This document shows positions 5,847-12,544 of a DNA stretch of 14,932 nt, piece by piece. The notes under the pieces were generated by a model. It did not search any database, was not told the DNA's origin, and was given only the letters and a program-made list of their open reading frames with translations. The stretch comes from Sulfuriflexus sp032250955 (GTDB taxonomy: Bacteria; Pseudomonadota; Gammaproteobacteria; AKS1): positions 1 to 14,932 of the forward strand of contig NZ_JAVVES010000061.1 of the NCBI RefSeq assembly GCF_032250955.1, in the 5' to 3' direction. The position numbers and the translations under genes are program-made. Position 1 is the stretch's first letter, and every line of letters starts with the position of its first letter.

Positions 5847-6305
5847 TTAACCATGATCAGGAATATCCGGCCCAACCAGCCGGGCAAGCTGCTCCAGTGA
5901 TTCCTGCCAGCCCAGGTAACAGCTCTCGACGGGAATCAGCGATGGAATACCTGCCTGAACAATGTATATCTCCGTGCCACAGGACACCGCTTTCAGATCA
6001 ATGGTCACCTGCATTTCACCGGGCAGGTTTTCATCGTCAAAGCGATCCGTGTGGCGGATGCGTTCGTTGGGCGCCAGCTCAACATACTCAACCGTGAACG
6101 AGTGACTGCTGCCAGTACCGAAATTGGTGAAAGACATGCGGTAACCACCACCCACGCGGACATCCATTTCGTGGATGGTACCCGTAAACCCGTAAGGTGG
6201 CAGCCAGTATTCCAGCGCCTGTTTATCCGTAAACGCTTTATAGACCCGTTCCACGGGAGCCGGTAGTACGCGGTGTAGCCGGACGGTGCCGGTTTCATTA
6301 GTCAT
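5847..6305 (-). CDS. AHSA1/SRPBCC-domain protein
   Basis: A 152-residue protein with the AHSA1 signature LHRVLPAPVERVYKAFTD, ALEYWLPPYGFTG, VRVGGGYRMSFTNF and a C-terminal GWQESLEQLARLV helix. An AGGAG site fits the ATG at 6305 (spacing 6); the ATG two codons earlier would abut the site. It lies between the DGPF gene and the second AHSA1 gene on the same strand, with a gap of about 60 bases to the former, so operon membership is likely but not proven. Similar AHSA1 proteins accompany ECF sigma factors and DGPF/YCII genes in many bacteria. Substrate unknown. Confidence 0.88.
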   Translation of the reverse strand: MTNETGTVRLHRVLPAPVERVYKAFTDKQALEYWLPPYGFTGTIHEMDVRVGGGYRMSFTNFGTGSSHSFTVEYVELAPNERIRHTDRFDDENLPGEMQVTIDLKAVSCGTEIYIVQAGIPSLIPVESCYLGWQESLEQLARLVGPDIPDHG

Positions 6306-6372
6306 AATCATCTCCTGTCTATTCAGTAAGTTTTTGCTGACCGCTTTGTTAAGAGCGCAAATCTCTTGGCAA

Positions 6373-6741
6373 TCAACGGCTGTTGTCCTGCTCCATTAAT
6401 TCCCGCACCGGGCGGATTTCCACGCAGCCGTAGCGCGCCGGCGGAATCTTTTCCGCCAGACGAATCGCCTCATTCATGTCCCGGGCTTCCAGCATATAAA
6501 AACCGGCGAGTTGCTCCTTGGTCTCCGCGAAGGGACCATCAGTAATCAACGCTTTGTTGTCACGCATGCGCAGGGTGGTTGCGGTATCCGTGGATAATAG
6601 CGGCGCGCCGTCGAGAAAATGACCGCCCTGGGTTAAATCCTCCACGCACCCAATACACTCGCGATTGATAGCATCCCACTCCTGTTGGGACAGTTGCTGC
6701 ATTTTCTTTTCATCGTAATAAACCAGGCATAGGTATTTCAT
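6373..6741 (-). CDS. DGPF-domain YCII-related protein
   Basis: A 122-residue protein with the diagnostic ALITDGPFAETKEQLAGFYML motif in its second half, preceded by MKYLCLVYYDE and SQQEWDAI and followed by IPPARYGCVEIRPV. DGPF proteins are small, dimeric ferredoxin-like-fold proteins related to YciI, of unproven activity. Their genes are the hallmark neighbours and targets of ECF42 sigma factors, as here. GAGG lies about 9 bases before the ATG. The intact length contrasts with the 46-codon relic of a second DGPF gene at 3289-3429. Confidence 0.9.
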   Translation of the reverse strand: MKYLCLVYYDEKKMQQLSQQEWDAINRECIGCVEDLTQGGHFLDGAPLLSTDTATTLRMRDNKALITDGPFAETKEQLAGFYMLEARDMNEAIRLAEKIPPARYGCVEIRPVRELMEQDNSR

Positions 6742-6804
6742 ATTTCATTCCTCGCGTGACAGCCGTTCTTTGAGCACAGGCTGTGTGACTATCTTTTAAA
6801 CCGG

Positions 6805-7599
6805 CTATTTTTTTGTGCCAACCAAGGCAAATAGCGCTCCCTGCGGATCCAAGCCCTTGACGGTAAAGTCACCGCCGGGGATTTCATCGGGGCCGCGCAG
6901 GATTTGTCCGCCGTTATCGGTAATGGCCTTGCAGGCAGAATCGATATCGGCGCAGCGGAAATAGTAGTGCCACATTGGTATCGGCATCTCCGGCGGTTTT
7001 AACATCAGCGCACCGATGACCCCGTTGTGGCGGATAAATTCGTATTTTCCCATCGGACCCATATCCATCTCGCCGTCTTTAGTCCAGCCGAATTCGGTGA
7101 AATAAAACGCTTTTGCTGTTTCGGGGTCAGGGGTGATCAGCTCGTTCCAGGCGCAGTGCCCGACACGGGGTTTGTCTGAGGCAAAGGCCAGGCTGGTTTC
7201 GTTGCTGACGCCCTGCATGACGTAAAACGGGGTTCCCAATGGATCGGTGACCATGGCGATGCGGCCGACGTCAGGAACGTCGAACGGTGATAGCTGCACA
7301 TGACCACCGGCTGCGACGATGTTGGCGACAGTTTGATCCACATCATCGACACCGATATATCCCAGCCATACTGGTCTGGCGCCACCTTGACGCATCTCTT
7401 CGGTCAATTGCATCAACCCGGCAACAGGGTGTTCTTCTCCGGAGTCCTTATCCTTGGCGTGGAGAATGCGGTAGTCCATGCCAGGTTGACCGCTATCGGT
7501 GGCCTGCCAGCCCAGTATGGCGCTGTAAAAGGTTAGCGCTGCATCACGGTTATCGGTTAACAATTCGTACCAGATAAACTTGCCGTGTTGGTTGGGCAT
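6805..7599 (-). CDS. Two-domain VOC (glyoxalase-like) protein
   Basis: A 264-residue protein made of two VOC domains. Domain 1 (about 6-130) opens GKFIWYELLTDNRDAALTFYSAILGW and closes VGRIAMVTDPLGTPFYVMQ. Domain 2 (about 137-262) opens HCAWNELITPDPETAKAFYF and closes GGDFTVKGLDPQGALFALVG. This layout is common among actinobacterial and proteobacterial proteins often annotated hydroxylase or glyoxalase, and the substrate is unknown. AAGGAG is placed 6 bases before the ATG at 7599. It lies just 37 bases after DUF1428 and before the DGPF gene, within the unit downstream of the ECF42 promoter. Confidence 0.9.
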   Translation of the reverse strand: MPNQHGKFIWYELLTDNRDAALTFYSAILGWQATDSGQPGMDYRILHAKDKDSGEEHPVAGLMQLTEEMRQGGARPVWLGYIGVDDVDQTVANIVAAGGHVQLSPFDVPDVGRIAMVTDPLGTPFYVMQGVSNETSLAFASDKPRVGHCAWNELITPDPETAKAFYFTEFGWTKDGEMDMGPMGKYEFIRHNGVIGALMLKPPEMPIPMWHYYFRCADIDSACKAITDNGGQILRGPDEIPGGDFTVKGLDPQGALFALVGTKK

Positions 7600-7636
7600 G
7601 CTGTTCTCCTTGTGTCTGCAAATGAATGAGTCAAGA

Positions 7637-8008
7637 TTATTTTTCCAGTGTTACAACCGGCACAAAGCCACCAAAAATCATACGCACACCGTCGAAGGGC
7701 ATGGGATTTTTCTCCGGACTGATGCGAGCATCGCTTTCCATGGCAGTCATCATTTTCTTCATGCCGGCATCGCGGGTGGTTTTGTCCGGCCATTCAATCC
7801 AGGAAAAAGCAACGGCTTCGTCTTCCTTGGCCTGCACCGCGCGGCGAAAGTCGGTAACCTTGCCGTCGGGCACGTCATCTTCCCAGCATTCGAGAATACG
7901 GGTGGCACCCATTTCCATAATGACAGCGTCGGCAATTTCCGCGTGTCGTACAAATTTTTCTTTATTGGCTTTCGGGACAGCAATAACAAATCCATCGATA
8001 TAGCTCAT
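7637..8008 (-). CDS. DUF1428 family protein
   Basis: A 123-residue protein typical in length and motifs for DUF1428: MSYIDGFVIAVPKANKEKF, WEDDVPDGKVTDFRRAVQAK, EAVAFSWIEWPDKTTRDAGM and PFDGVRMIFGGF. The family has a ferredoxin-like (dimeric alpha-beta barrel) fold and no established function. It is the first gene after the ECF42-type promoter at 8049-8075, with AGGATAGGAAG just before the ATG. It therefore leads the operon DUF1428, VOC, DGPF, AHSA1, AHSA1, DUF899. Confidence 0.92.
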   Translation of the reverse strand: MSYIDGFVIAVPKANKEKFVRHAEIADAVIMEMGATRILECWEDDVPDGKVTDFRRAVQAKEDEAVAFSWIEWPDKTTRDAGMKKMMTAMESDARISPEKNPMPFDGVRMIFGGFVPVVTLEK

Positions 8009-8020
8009 CTTCCTATCCTC

Positions 8021-8050
8021 AGTGATTAGTGAGTGATTTCACTGATTAGT
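8021..8050. repeat. Short repeats in the leader of the ECF42-driven operon
   Basis: The plus strand has AGTGATTAGT, then AGTGATTTC, then ACTGATTAGT, three near copies within 30 bases. They lie between the -10 element and the DUF1428 ribosome binding site, so largely within the predicted 5' leader. They could be an operator, an RNA structure or simple tandem drift. Confidence 0.35.
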
Positions 8051-8075
8051 CGTCAACCAGACAGCGATTTCGACA
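8049..8075 (-). promoter_or_regulatory. ECF42-type promoter for the DUF1428-VOC-DGPF operon
   Basis: Minus-strand TGTCGAA at 8075-8069 and CGAC at 8052-8049, separated by 16 bases, stand directly after the sigma gene stop and about 40 bases before the DUF1428 ATG. The pattern equals the ECF42 promoter motif I recall (TGTCGAA at -35, CG(A/T)C at -10). It is repeated with identical spacing at 3470-3496. The position between sigma gene and DUF1428/DGPF operon supports direct control by the product of 8086-9345. Confidence 0.75.
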
Positions 8076-8085
8076 GTCTCAACAA

Positions 8086-9345
8086 TTATTTTTGCAGTGC
8101 AGCCAGGCGTTGCTGCAGAAATCGTCTTTCCGGTTCTTGCTGGACCAGAGCCAGCGCCTGTCGATAGCAGCGGATGGCTTCCTGCGATTCACCAAGACGG
8201 CGGAACAGGTCGGCTCGCGCAGCGTGCAGTAGATGGTAGCGCTGCAAATCCTTGTGATTCATCAGCTTATCGATGGCTCTCAGGCCGACTTCAGGCCCAT
8301 CGCGCATAGCAAGGGCAACGGCGCGGTTGAGTTCCACGATTGGTGAGGGATGAATACGTAGCAGTACATCATAAAGGCCGGTAATTTCCGCCCAGTCGGT
8401 ATCCGCAGCCGTTGGTGCTTCGGCATGGACGGCGGCAATAGCCGCTTGCAGGGTATAAACGCCCGGTGGTCCAGCCCGCAGGGACTGTTCCACCAGATCA
8501 CAGCCCTCGCGGATCTGGGCCCGGTTCCACAGTGTGCGATCCTGCTCTTCCAGGGGAATCAAATCGCCGTTGGCGTTGGTGCGCCCGCCGCGCCGGGCAT
8601 CGTGTAACAGCATCAGTGCCAGCAGACCGGTGACCTCAGCCTTGGGCAATAACTCTTGTATTAACTCTTGCAATAACCTCGCTAAACGTATGGCTTCAGA
8701 TGACAGGTCTCGCTGGATAAGCCGCTGACCACTGGACGCGGAATAGCCTTCGTTAAAAACGAGGTAAATTACCGACAGCACCGATTCCAGGCGTTCTGAC
8801 AGCGCGTCGGTCTCAGGTACTTCATAGGGAATGCCTGAATCGCGAATTTTGTTCTTCGCCCTGACAATGCGCTGTGCCAATGTTGGCACTGGCACCAGAA
8901 ACGCGGCGGAAATGGCCTCGGTGGTCAATCCACACACCTCCCGCAGGGTCAGGGCGACACGGGCTTCCATCGCCAGGCTGGGGTGACAGCAGGTAAACAT
9001 CAACCGCAGGCGGTCGTCTTCGATCGTTTCATCATTTTCCAACAGTTGAGTGTGTGATTCGGTTTCCAGTATTTGGGCAAGCTCTTCCAGACAGCTATCA
9101 AGGCGGGTGCTTTTGCGTATCCGGTCAATGGCTTTAAAGCGGCCCGTAGACACCAGCCAGGCCCGTGGGTTGTCGGGAATGCCATCGTGCTGCCACTGCG
9201 ATAATGCTGCTACGAAGGCATCCTGCAAGGCTTCTTCGGCGAGATCGAAGTTGCCGTGAAACAGACGAATCAAGGTGGCCATTACCCGGCGTGATTCGTT
9301 GCGATAGATCGTTGTAATGCATTGTTCAATGGAGAAGGATGTCAT
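8086..9345 (-). CDS. ECF42-type sigma factor with C-terminal DUF6596/TPR extension
   Basis: A 419-residue protein. Region 2 lies at about 10-85 (MATLIRLFHGNFDLAEEALQ, DNPRAWLVSTGRFKAIDRIR) and region 4 at about 125-180 (LMFTCCHPSLAMEARVALTL, TTEAISAAFLVPVPTLAQRI). A long helical extension of about 220 residues follows: VFNEGYSASSGQRLIQRDL, LALMLLHDARRGGRTNANGD, LQAAIAAVHAEAPTAADTDW, PSPIVELNRAVALAMRDGP. That extension is diagnostic of the ECF42 group, which has no classical anti-sigma factor and is thought to be controlled through the extension. Its usual targets are DGPF genes, as found downstream. The ATG at 9345 has only a weak ribosome binding site. It is 117 bases from arsR, so it is probably transcribed separately or by read-through. 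Confidence 0.93.
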   Translation of the reverse strand: MTSFSIEQCITTIYRNESRRVMATLIRLFHGNFDLAEEALQDAFVAALSQWQHDGIPDNPRAWLVSTGRFKAIDRIRKSTRLDSCLEELAQILETESHTQLLENDETIEDDRLRLMFTCCHPSLAMEARVALTLREVCGLTTEAISAAFLVPVPTLAQRIVRAKNKIRDSGIPYEVPETDALSERLESVLSVIYLVFNEGYSASSGQRLIQRDLSSEAIRLARLLQELIQELLPKAEVTGLLALMLLHDARRGGRTNANGDLIPLEEQDRTLWNRAQIREGCDLVEQSLRAGPPGVYTLQAAIAAVHAEAPTAADTDWAEITGLYDVLLRIHPSPIVELNRAVALAMRDGPEVGLRAIDKLMNHKDLQRYHLLHAARADLFRRLGESQEAIRCYRQALALVQQEPERRFLQQRLAALQK

Positions 9346-9355
9346 GCTGCAGTCT

Positions 9356-9373
9356 ATAATTCGCGCTAATTAT
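9356..9373. promoter_or_regulatory. AT-rich inverted repeat before the sigma gene
   Basis: ATAATT and AATTAT form a 6-bp inverted repeat around CGCGCT, immediately upstream of the sigma start codon. It could be an operator or part of a promoter -10 region. No TGTCGAA motif is present here, so direct autoregulation of the sigma gene is not suggested. Confidence 0.25.
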
Positions 9374-9434
9374 CGCCCAGGAGAGTCGGTTGGGTGCAAT
9401 TTTCATGGGAGATCGGTACCCATTGGTCAGTCAT
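9366..9434 (-). CDS. Possible 22-residue leader or remnant ORF
   Basis: Between arsR and the sigma gene, GAGGAGCTACGA precedes an ATG (9434) that opens 22 codons (MTDQWVPISHENCTQPTLLG and two more). The ribosome binding site is better than that of the sigma gene itself. It may be the stub of a deleted gene or a leader peptide. No family is recognised. Confidence 0.25.
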   Translation of the reverse strand: MTDQWVPISHENCTQPTLLGDN

Positions 9435-9461
9435 TCGTAGCTCCTCGTAATCACTGATTTA

Positions 9462-9791
9462 TCAGCTTCGCCGCTTTTTCTTGCCTTTGGCAATCTCCGT
9501 GTCAAGCGCACTCAACTTGGGTTCCCAAAACTGGCGGAATCGGTTGAGCCAGGCGTCTATCTCCTGCATGGGCTCCGTGTCGACCGCATAGATGCGGCGC
9601 TGGCCATCGACCCGCACGCTGGTAAAGCCACTGTCTCTTAATACTTTGAGATGTTGGGAAACCGCAGCCTGGCTGATGCCGAACTCATCGTGGATCACGG
9701 CGACGATATCGCCGGAACGATGCTCGCCCTCAGCGAGCAGTTCCAGAATACGGCGGCGAACAGGATCGCCGAGCACATCGAAGGCGTGCAT
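9462..9791 (-). CDS. ArsR-family transcriptional regulator
   Basis: A 109-residue winged-helix protein: FDVLGDPVRRRILELLAEGE, then GISQAAVSQHLKVLRDSGF as the recognition helix and VDGQRRIYAVD as the wing. No CxC metal site is visible in the alpha-3 region, so it is not a classical arsenic/cadmium sensor. It resembles the SdpR-like branch that is coupled to AHSA1 genes. The ATG at 9791 shares its A with the stop of the upstream AHSA1 gene (TGATG), so the pair is translationally coupled. The pairing AHSA1-ArsR is common; the likely target is its own operon promoter near 11140-11190. Confidence 0.92.
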   Translation of the reverse strand: MHAFDVLGDPVRRRILELLAEGEHRSGDIVAVIHDEFGISQAAVSQHLKVLRDSGFTSVRVDGQRRIYAVDTEPMQEIDAWLNRFRQFWEPKLSALDTEIAKGKKKRRS

Positions 9792-10429
9792 CACTCATCC
9801 CCGATGGGTACGCCGGTGTAGAAGGCCGTGGTTCGTTTCGCGGCCGCCTCCGCGTGCGTTGCATCATCACCCGCTGTGACCGCGGCCCGCTGCCAGTCCT
9901 GGCATGCGCCGGTGATATAGGCCTTGCCCTCGGCTGAAGTGACGAAGGCCTCTTCATCGATTTTATCGGTGCGGTCCAGAAGGTGTAGGACCAGACCCAA
10001 CAGCCCCAGATCCCAGCCCACGCCGACCGCGCCCGGTCCGTATTGTTTCCAGTGATCGTCGATCGGACAGATGTGGGAGAGCTTAAGGCGTGACTGCGAC
10101 TCGCCTTCTGCGCCGATACGCACTTCGACCCAACTCACGCCGCCACCGAACTCCCAGGTCACCGATAGAAAGCGCGGCGGTACACATTCGGCAATTGTGC
10201 CGCCCGCATTTCCCTTGAGCTGATAGTGTCCGCCTGGACACAGATCGCCACTGACGGGGAGAAACCAGCGCGGCAAGCGCTCCGGGTCGGTGACGGCATC
10301 CCAAAGGTCATCGGGCGTGGTGTCGTACGTTCGCTCCAGGGTGACATTCCGCGCAGGCTTTCCTTCACGTTGAAGTTCGGTGACTGTGCGCGTGACAGTG
10401 CCGAGATACGACATGAAATCAGTGGGCAT
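9791..10429 (-). CDS. AHSA1/SRPBCC-domain protein coupled to ArsR
   Basis: A 212-residue protein with the SRPBCC pattern ARNVTLERTYDTTPDDLWDA, LPRWFLPVSGDLCPGGHYQL, GTIAECVPPRFLSVTWEF and a long C-terminal helical region (YGPGAVGVGWDLGLLGLVLH, then YITGACQDWQRAAV and FYTGVPIGDE). This longer type regularly sits beside ArsR regulators. The ATG at 10429 has AAAGG 7 bases upstream; a GTG at 10438 is rejected because it overlaps that site. Its stop overlaps the arsR start. It possibly binds a hydrophobic ligand that is sensed or removed; the ligand is unknown. Confidence 0.9.
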   Translation of the reverse strand: MPTDFMSYLGTVTRTVTELQREGKPARNVTLERTYDTTPDDLWDAVTDPERLPRWFLPVSGDLCPGGHYQLKGNAGGTIAECVPPRFLSVTWEFGGGVSWVEVRIGAEGESQSRLKLSHICPIDDHWKQYGPGAVGVGWDLGLLGLVLHLLDRTDKIDEEAFVTSAEGKAYITGACQDWQRAAVTAGDDATHAEAAAKRTTAFYTGVPIGDE

Positions 10430-10443
10430 TTGCTTCACCTTTA

Positions 10444-10663
10444 TTATCTTTGCACAAAATTTTCTCCATCGACCTTCCCGAAGAAGGTTTCAAAGTCTGT
10501 TTGTTTTTCCAGTTGAGCTTCCAGCGTTCCCTGGTCATAACCGGTCAACCAGCGAATGATAGCGTCGACGTCTGCTTTCGTGCGCCCCTTTTTTCTCCGC
10601 CTTGGTCACATAGTGGGGATAGACACTGGCGAAGCTCGTTGTGTAGATACGATGTTTCTTCAT
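10444..10663 (-). pseudogene. DUF2200 gene, frameshifted and internally deleted
   Basis: From the ATG at 10663 the frame reads MKKHRIYTTSFASVYPHYVT then KAEKKG, the start of DUF2200. At a run of A and G (GAAAAAAGGGG) one extra G shifts the frame, which then stops early. Removing that base restores DUF2200 sequence (RTKADVDAIIRWLTGYDQGT, LEAQLEKQTDFETFFG). The family then normally has about 40 more residues before a final K-x-MEKIL-K. Here FFGK is followed almost at once by bases encoding MEKILCKDNK in another frame, so the middle is deleted too. The ATG overlaps the upstream VOC stop (ATGA). The DUF2200 function is unknown. Clearly broken. Confidence 0.8.
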
Positions 10664-11061
10664 GTTGTCGGCCCGCCGATTGACCAGTTATGACCGAAGG
10701 GATCGGCCAGTTGTCCGTACCGCGCGCCCCAGAACTGGTTATCCAGTGGCATCAGTATGGTGGCACCGGCGTCGACCGCCTGTTGCCACGCAGCATCCGC
10801 ATCATCGACCTCCAGGTGGATCGTGGTGCTTGTGCCGCCGAGCCGTGCCGGGGCCTGCGCGCCGTGCTCGCCAAATTCCGGGAAATCATCATGCAGGTAC
10901 AGGTCGTTGCCCCCCAGCTTCAGATGCGCATGTATCAGCCGCTTGCCGCCGTCTTCGGCGTGTTTGCCCTCAAGGGTGGCGCCAAACGCACGCTGGTAGA
11001 AGGCAATCGCGGCCTCGCCATCATTGACGACCAGGTGTGGGACGATTGTGTTGATACTCAT
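10660..11061 (-). CDS. PhnB-like single-domain VOC protein
   Basis: A 133-residue protein: MSINTIVPHLVVNDGEAAIA, FYQRAFGA, KRLIHAHLKLGGNDLYLHDD, TTIHLEVDDADAAWQQAVDA and FWGARYGQLADPFGHNWSI, the standard PhnB/VOC layout with the closing DPFGH-W motif. AAGGAG fits the ATG at 11061; upstream in-frame codons to 11127 are ignored. It is the first gene after the promoter region at 11140-11190 and overlaps the DUF2200 relic (ATGA), so it heads the VOC-DUF2200-AHSA1-arsR operon. Substrate unknown. Confidence 0.9.
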   Translation of the reverse strand: MSINTIVPHLVVNDGEAAIAFYQRAFGATLEGKHAEDGGKRLIHAHLKLGGNDLYLHDDFPEFGEHGAQAPARLGGTSTTIHLEVDDADAAWQQAVDAGATILMPLDNQFWGARYGQLADPFGHNWSIGGPTT

Positions 11062-11147
11062 GCGGTGCTCCTTCGAATTGGCAGCGACGCCAGGCGCGCT
11101 GGTTTGATTATCGGTGACTGAGAACAATATTTAGTTCAATGTTGTAC

Positions 11148-11189
11148 TTATATAAGTAGATAGTTATATAAACGGTGGTGCGATGTCAA
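11148..11189 (-). promoter_or_regulatory. Promoter and AT-rich repeat operator of the VOC-AHSA1-arsR operon
   Basis: The minus strand has TTGACA at 11189-11184, followed after 17 bases by a weak -10 (TAACTA, 11166-11161). Two copies of the palindrome TTATATAA (11148-11155 and 11164-11171) overlap the -10 region with an 8-base gap. Twin AT-rich palindromes over a -10 are typical operators for ArsR-type repressors, and the operon encodes one. The assignment is inference. Confidence 0.5.
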
Positions 11190-11198
11190 GCGGGAGGT

Positions 11199-11423
11199 TC
11201 AGTTGGTGTAGAGACGAAGGCTCGGTGCAGGAATCTCCCCAGCTTCATTCAGAGAGCTGGCATTTCGGAAATCGAATTCTTCAACCGGAGGGGGCCGAAA
11301 CAACCGCTCTGGTCCCAGCACGAGGTCTAGCGCCTCGCACTCTGCCGCTGGCTGCGGGAACACCTGGAAGCGGTTACACACGTACTGGTGTCGGACGGAT
11401 GATCCTGGGGAACTGCTGATCAC
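11199..11423 (-). other. Unassigned 74-codon ORF or gene remnant downstream of soxR
   Basis: A frame from GTG 11423, overlapping the soxR stop, encodes 74 residues including VFPQPAAECEALDLVLGPER, FRPPPVEEFDFRNASSLNEA and GEIPAPSLRLYTN. The composition (prolines, acidic and aromatic residues, a plausible C-terminus) looks protein-like. I recognise no family, and no Shine-Dalgarno is evident. It may be the tail of a gene whose head was lost. It fills most of the gap between soxR and the promoter near 11184. Confidence 0.3.
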
Positions 11424-11881
11424 CCGCGACCGGTTTCCCGGGTAATGCGCTCCAATATCACTGGCCCGCTACCTTCGGCGGCAAGTGTGTCATCGGCGTT
11501 GTATATCGGACAGTTTTCCATCGACAGGCAACCACAACCGATACAACCAGTCATGTATTCCCGCAATTTTTCCAGGTAGGCAATGCGGGCATCGAGATTG
11601 TGCCGCCAGTTGCGCGCCAGTTTCTCCCAATCCTTCTGGTTTGGTGTGCGGTTCTCGGGCAGCGAATCCAGTGCCTGCCGGATTTCGTCCAGCGTGATAC
11701 CCAGTTTTTGTGCCGCCTTTATCACTGACACCCTTCGAAGTACATCCTTGCGATAACGCCGCTGGTTGCCGGCGTTGCGGCTACTGTGGATCAGTCCCTT
11801 CGTTTCATAGAAATGCAGTGTGCTGACATTGACGCCACCGCGCCTGGCCACTTGCCCGACCGAGAGGTGTGCTTCCGCCAT
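11420..11881 (-). CDS. soxR: Redox-sensing MerR-family regulator SoxR
   Basis: A 153-residue protein. It has an N-terminal MerR winged helix (LSVGQVARRGGVNVSTLHFY, then RNAGNQRRYRKDVLRRVSVI) and a dimerisation helix around 85-110. The C-terminal [2Fe-2S] motif is C113-x2-C116-x-C118-x5-C124 (CIGCGCLSMENC), the four ligands that define SoxR. Oxidation or nitrosylation of the cluster by redox-cycling compounds activates target promoters by DNA distortion. The ATG at 11881 has GGAG six bases upstream; a GTG at 11893 would overlap that site. It is divergent from the VOC gene at 12015 across a sox box, so it likely controls that gene directly, as in non-enteric bacteria without SoxS. I see no soxS here. 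Confidence 0.95.
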   Translation of the reverse strand: MAEAHLSVGQVARRGGVNVSTLHFYETKGLIHSSRNAGNQRRYRKDVLRRVSVIKAAQKLGITLDEIRQALDSLPENRTPNQKDWEKLARNWRHNLDARIAYLEKLREYMTGCIGCGCLSMENCPIYNADDTLAAEGSGPVILERITRETGRG

Positions 11882-11927
11882 GGTTTTCTCCACAGGAAAA
11901 ATTTTTTCAGTGTAGGCAAAAAAACAC

Positions 11928-11958
11928 TTTACCTCAACTTAACTTGAGGTATTAGGAT
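11928..11958 (+). promoter_or_regulatory. SoxR-controlled promoter with sox box
   Basis: The plus strand has -35 TTTACC (11928-11933), a 19-base spacer and -10 TAGGAT (11953-11958). The spacer holds the 20-bp box ACCTCAACTTAACTTGAGGT (11931-11950), a palindrome with one central mismatch. The over-long 19-base spacer is characteristic of MerR-family activated promoters, and the box matches the known soxS operator closely. It faces the VOC gene starting at 12015. Confidence 0.9.
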
Positions 11959-12014
11959 GCGCTTCATGCCTGAGCACAGGCGCTCAATATCCAAGTAACA
12001 AGGAGGAGAATCAG

Positions 12015-12428
12015 ATGATTACCCTGGAACACATCAACCTCGTCGTAGATGATATCCCCGCCACCCTGGAATTCTACGGTTCAGCCTTCCCCCACTGGAA
12101 AATCCGCGCCGAAGGCGACGGCGACTGGTATGGCAAGCCACGGCACTGGCTGCATTTCGGGGATGACTATCAGTACCTGGCTCTCAGCGATCACGGTGAA
12201 GGCAGTAACCGCGACCTGGAAGGCCACCAGGTGGGACTCGCCCACTTCGCCTTCGTCGTTGATAACCTCGATGCGCTCATTGAACGTCTCGAACAGGCCG
12301 GTTTTGCCATCGCCAAGGACGGTGCGGATTCCCCGTTTCGCAAGAATATCTACTTCATCGACCCGGCGGGTTTCGAAGTGGAATTTGTGGAATACCTGAC
12401 GGATATTCCGACCCAGCGCAATGCCTGA
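12015..12428 (+). CDS. VOC-family protein, probable SoxR target
   Basis: A 137-residue one-domain VOC protein: MITLEHINLVVDDIPATLEF, YGSAFPHWKIRAEGDGDWYG, HWLHFGDDYQYLALSD, GLAHFAFVVDNLDALIERL and NIYFIDPAGFEVEFVEYL. Histidine and glutamate residues are in the usual metal-ligand positions. AAGGAGGAG lies 6 bases before the ATG. It is the first gene behind the SoxR promoter, so it is expected to respond to redox-cycling drugs. It may bind or modify a quinone or similar compound; the substrate is unknown. A remnant of an FMN-reductase gene follows at 12545, suggesting the original SoxR operon was longer. Confidence 0.9.
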   Translation: MITLEHINLVVDDIPATLEFYGSAFPHWKIRAEGDGDWYGKPRHWLHFGDDYQYLALSDHGEGSNRDLEGHQVGLAHFAFVVDNLDALIERLEQAGFAIAKDGADSPFRKNIYFIDPAGFEVEFVEYLTDIPTQRNA

Positions 12429-12437
12429 GATGCCTTG

Positions 12438-12533
12438 ATGAGGCGCAGTGTCATTCTGTTTTCCAGCGGCCGCCAGCACGTCCTCATATGCACGGCCGAC
12501 GCAGTGGAACCCGGGCACCATCTACAAACCTGA
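12438..12533 (+). other. Short ORF or remnant between VOC and the FMN reductase stub
   Basis: From an ATG at 12438 a 31-codon frame (MRRSVILFSSGRQHVLICTA, then DAVEPGHHLQT) ends just before the AAGGAG of the next start. No family is recognised. It may be the residue of a gene removed from the SoxR operon. Confidence 0.25.
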
Positions 12534-12544
12534 AGGAGTACGAT

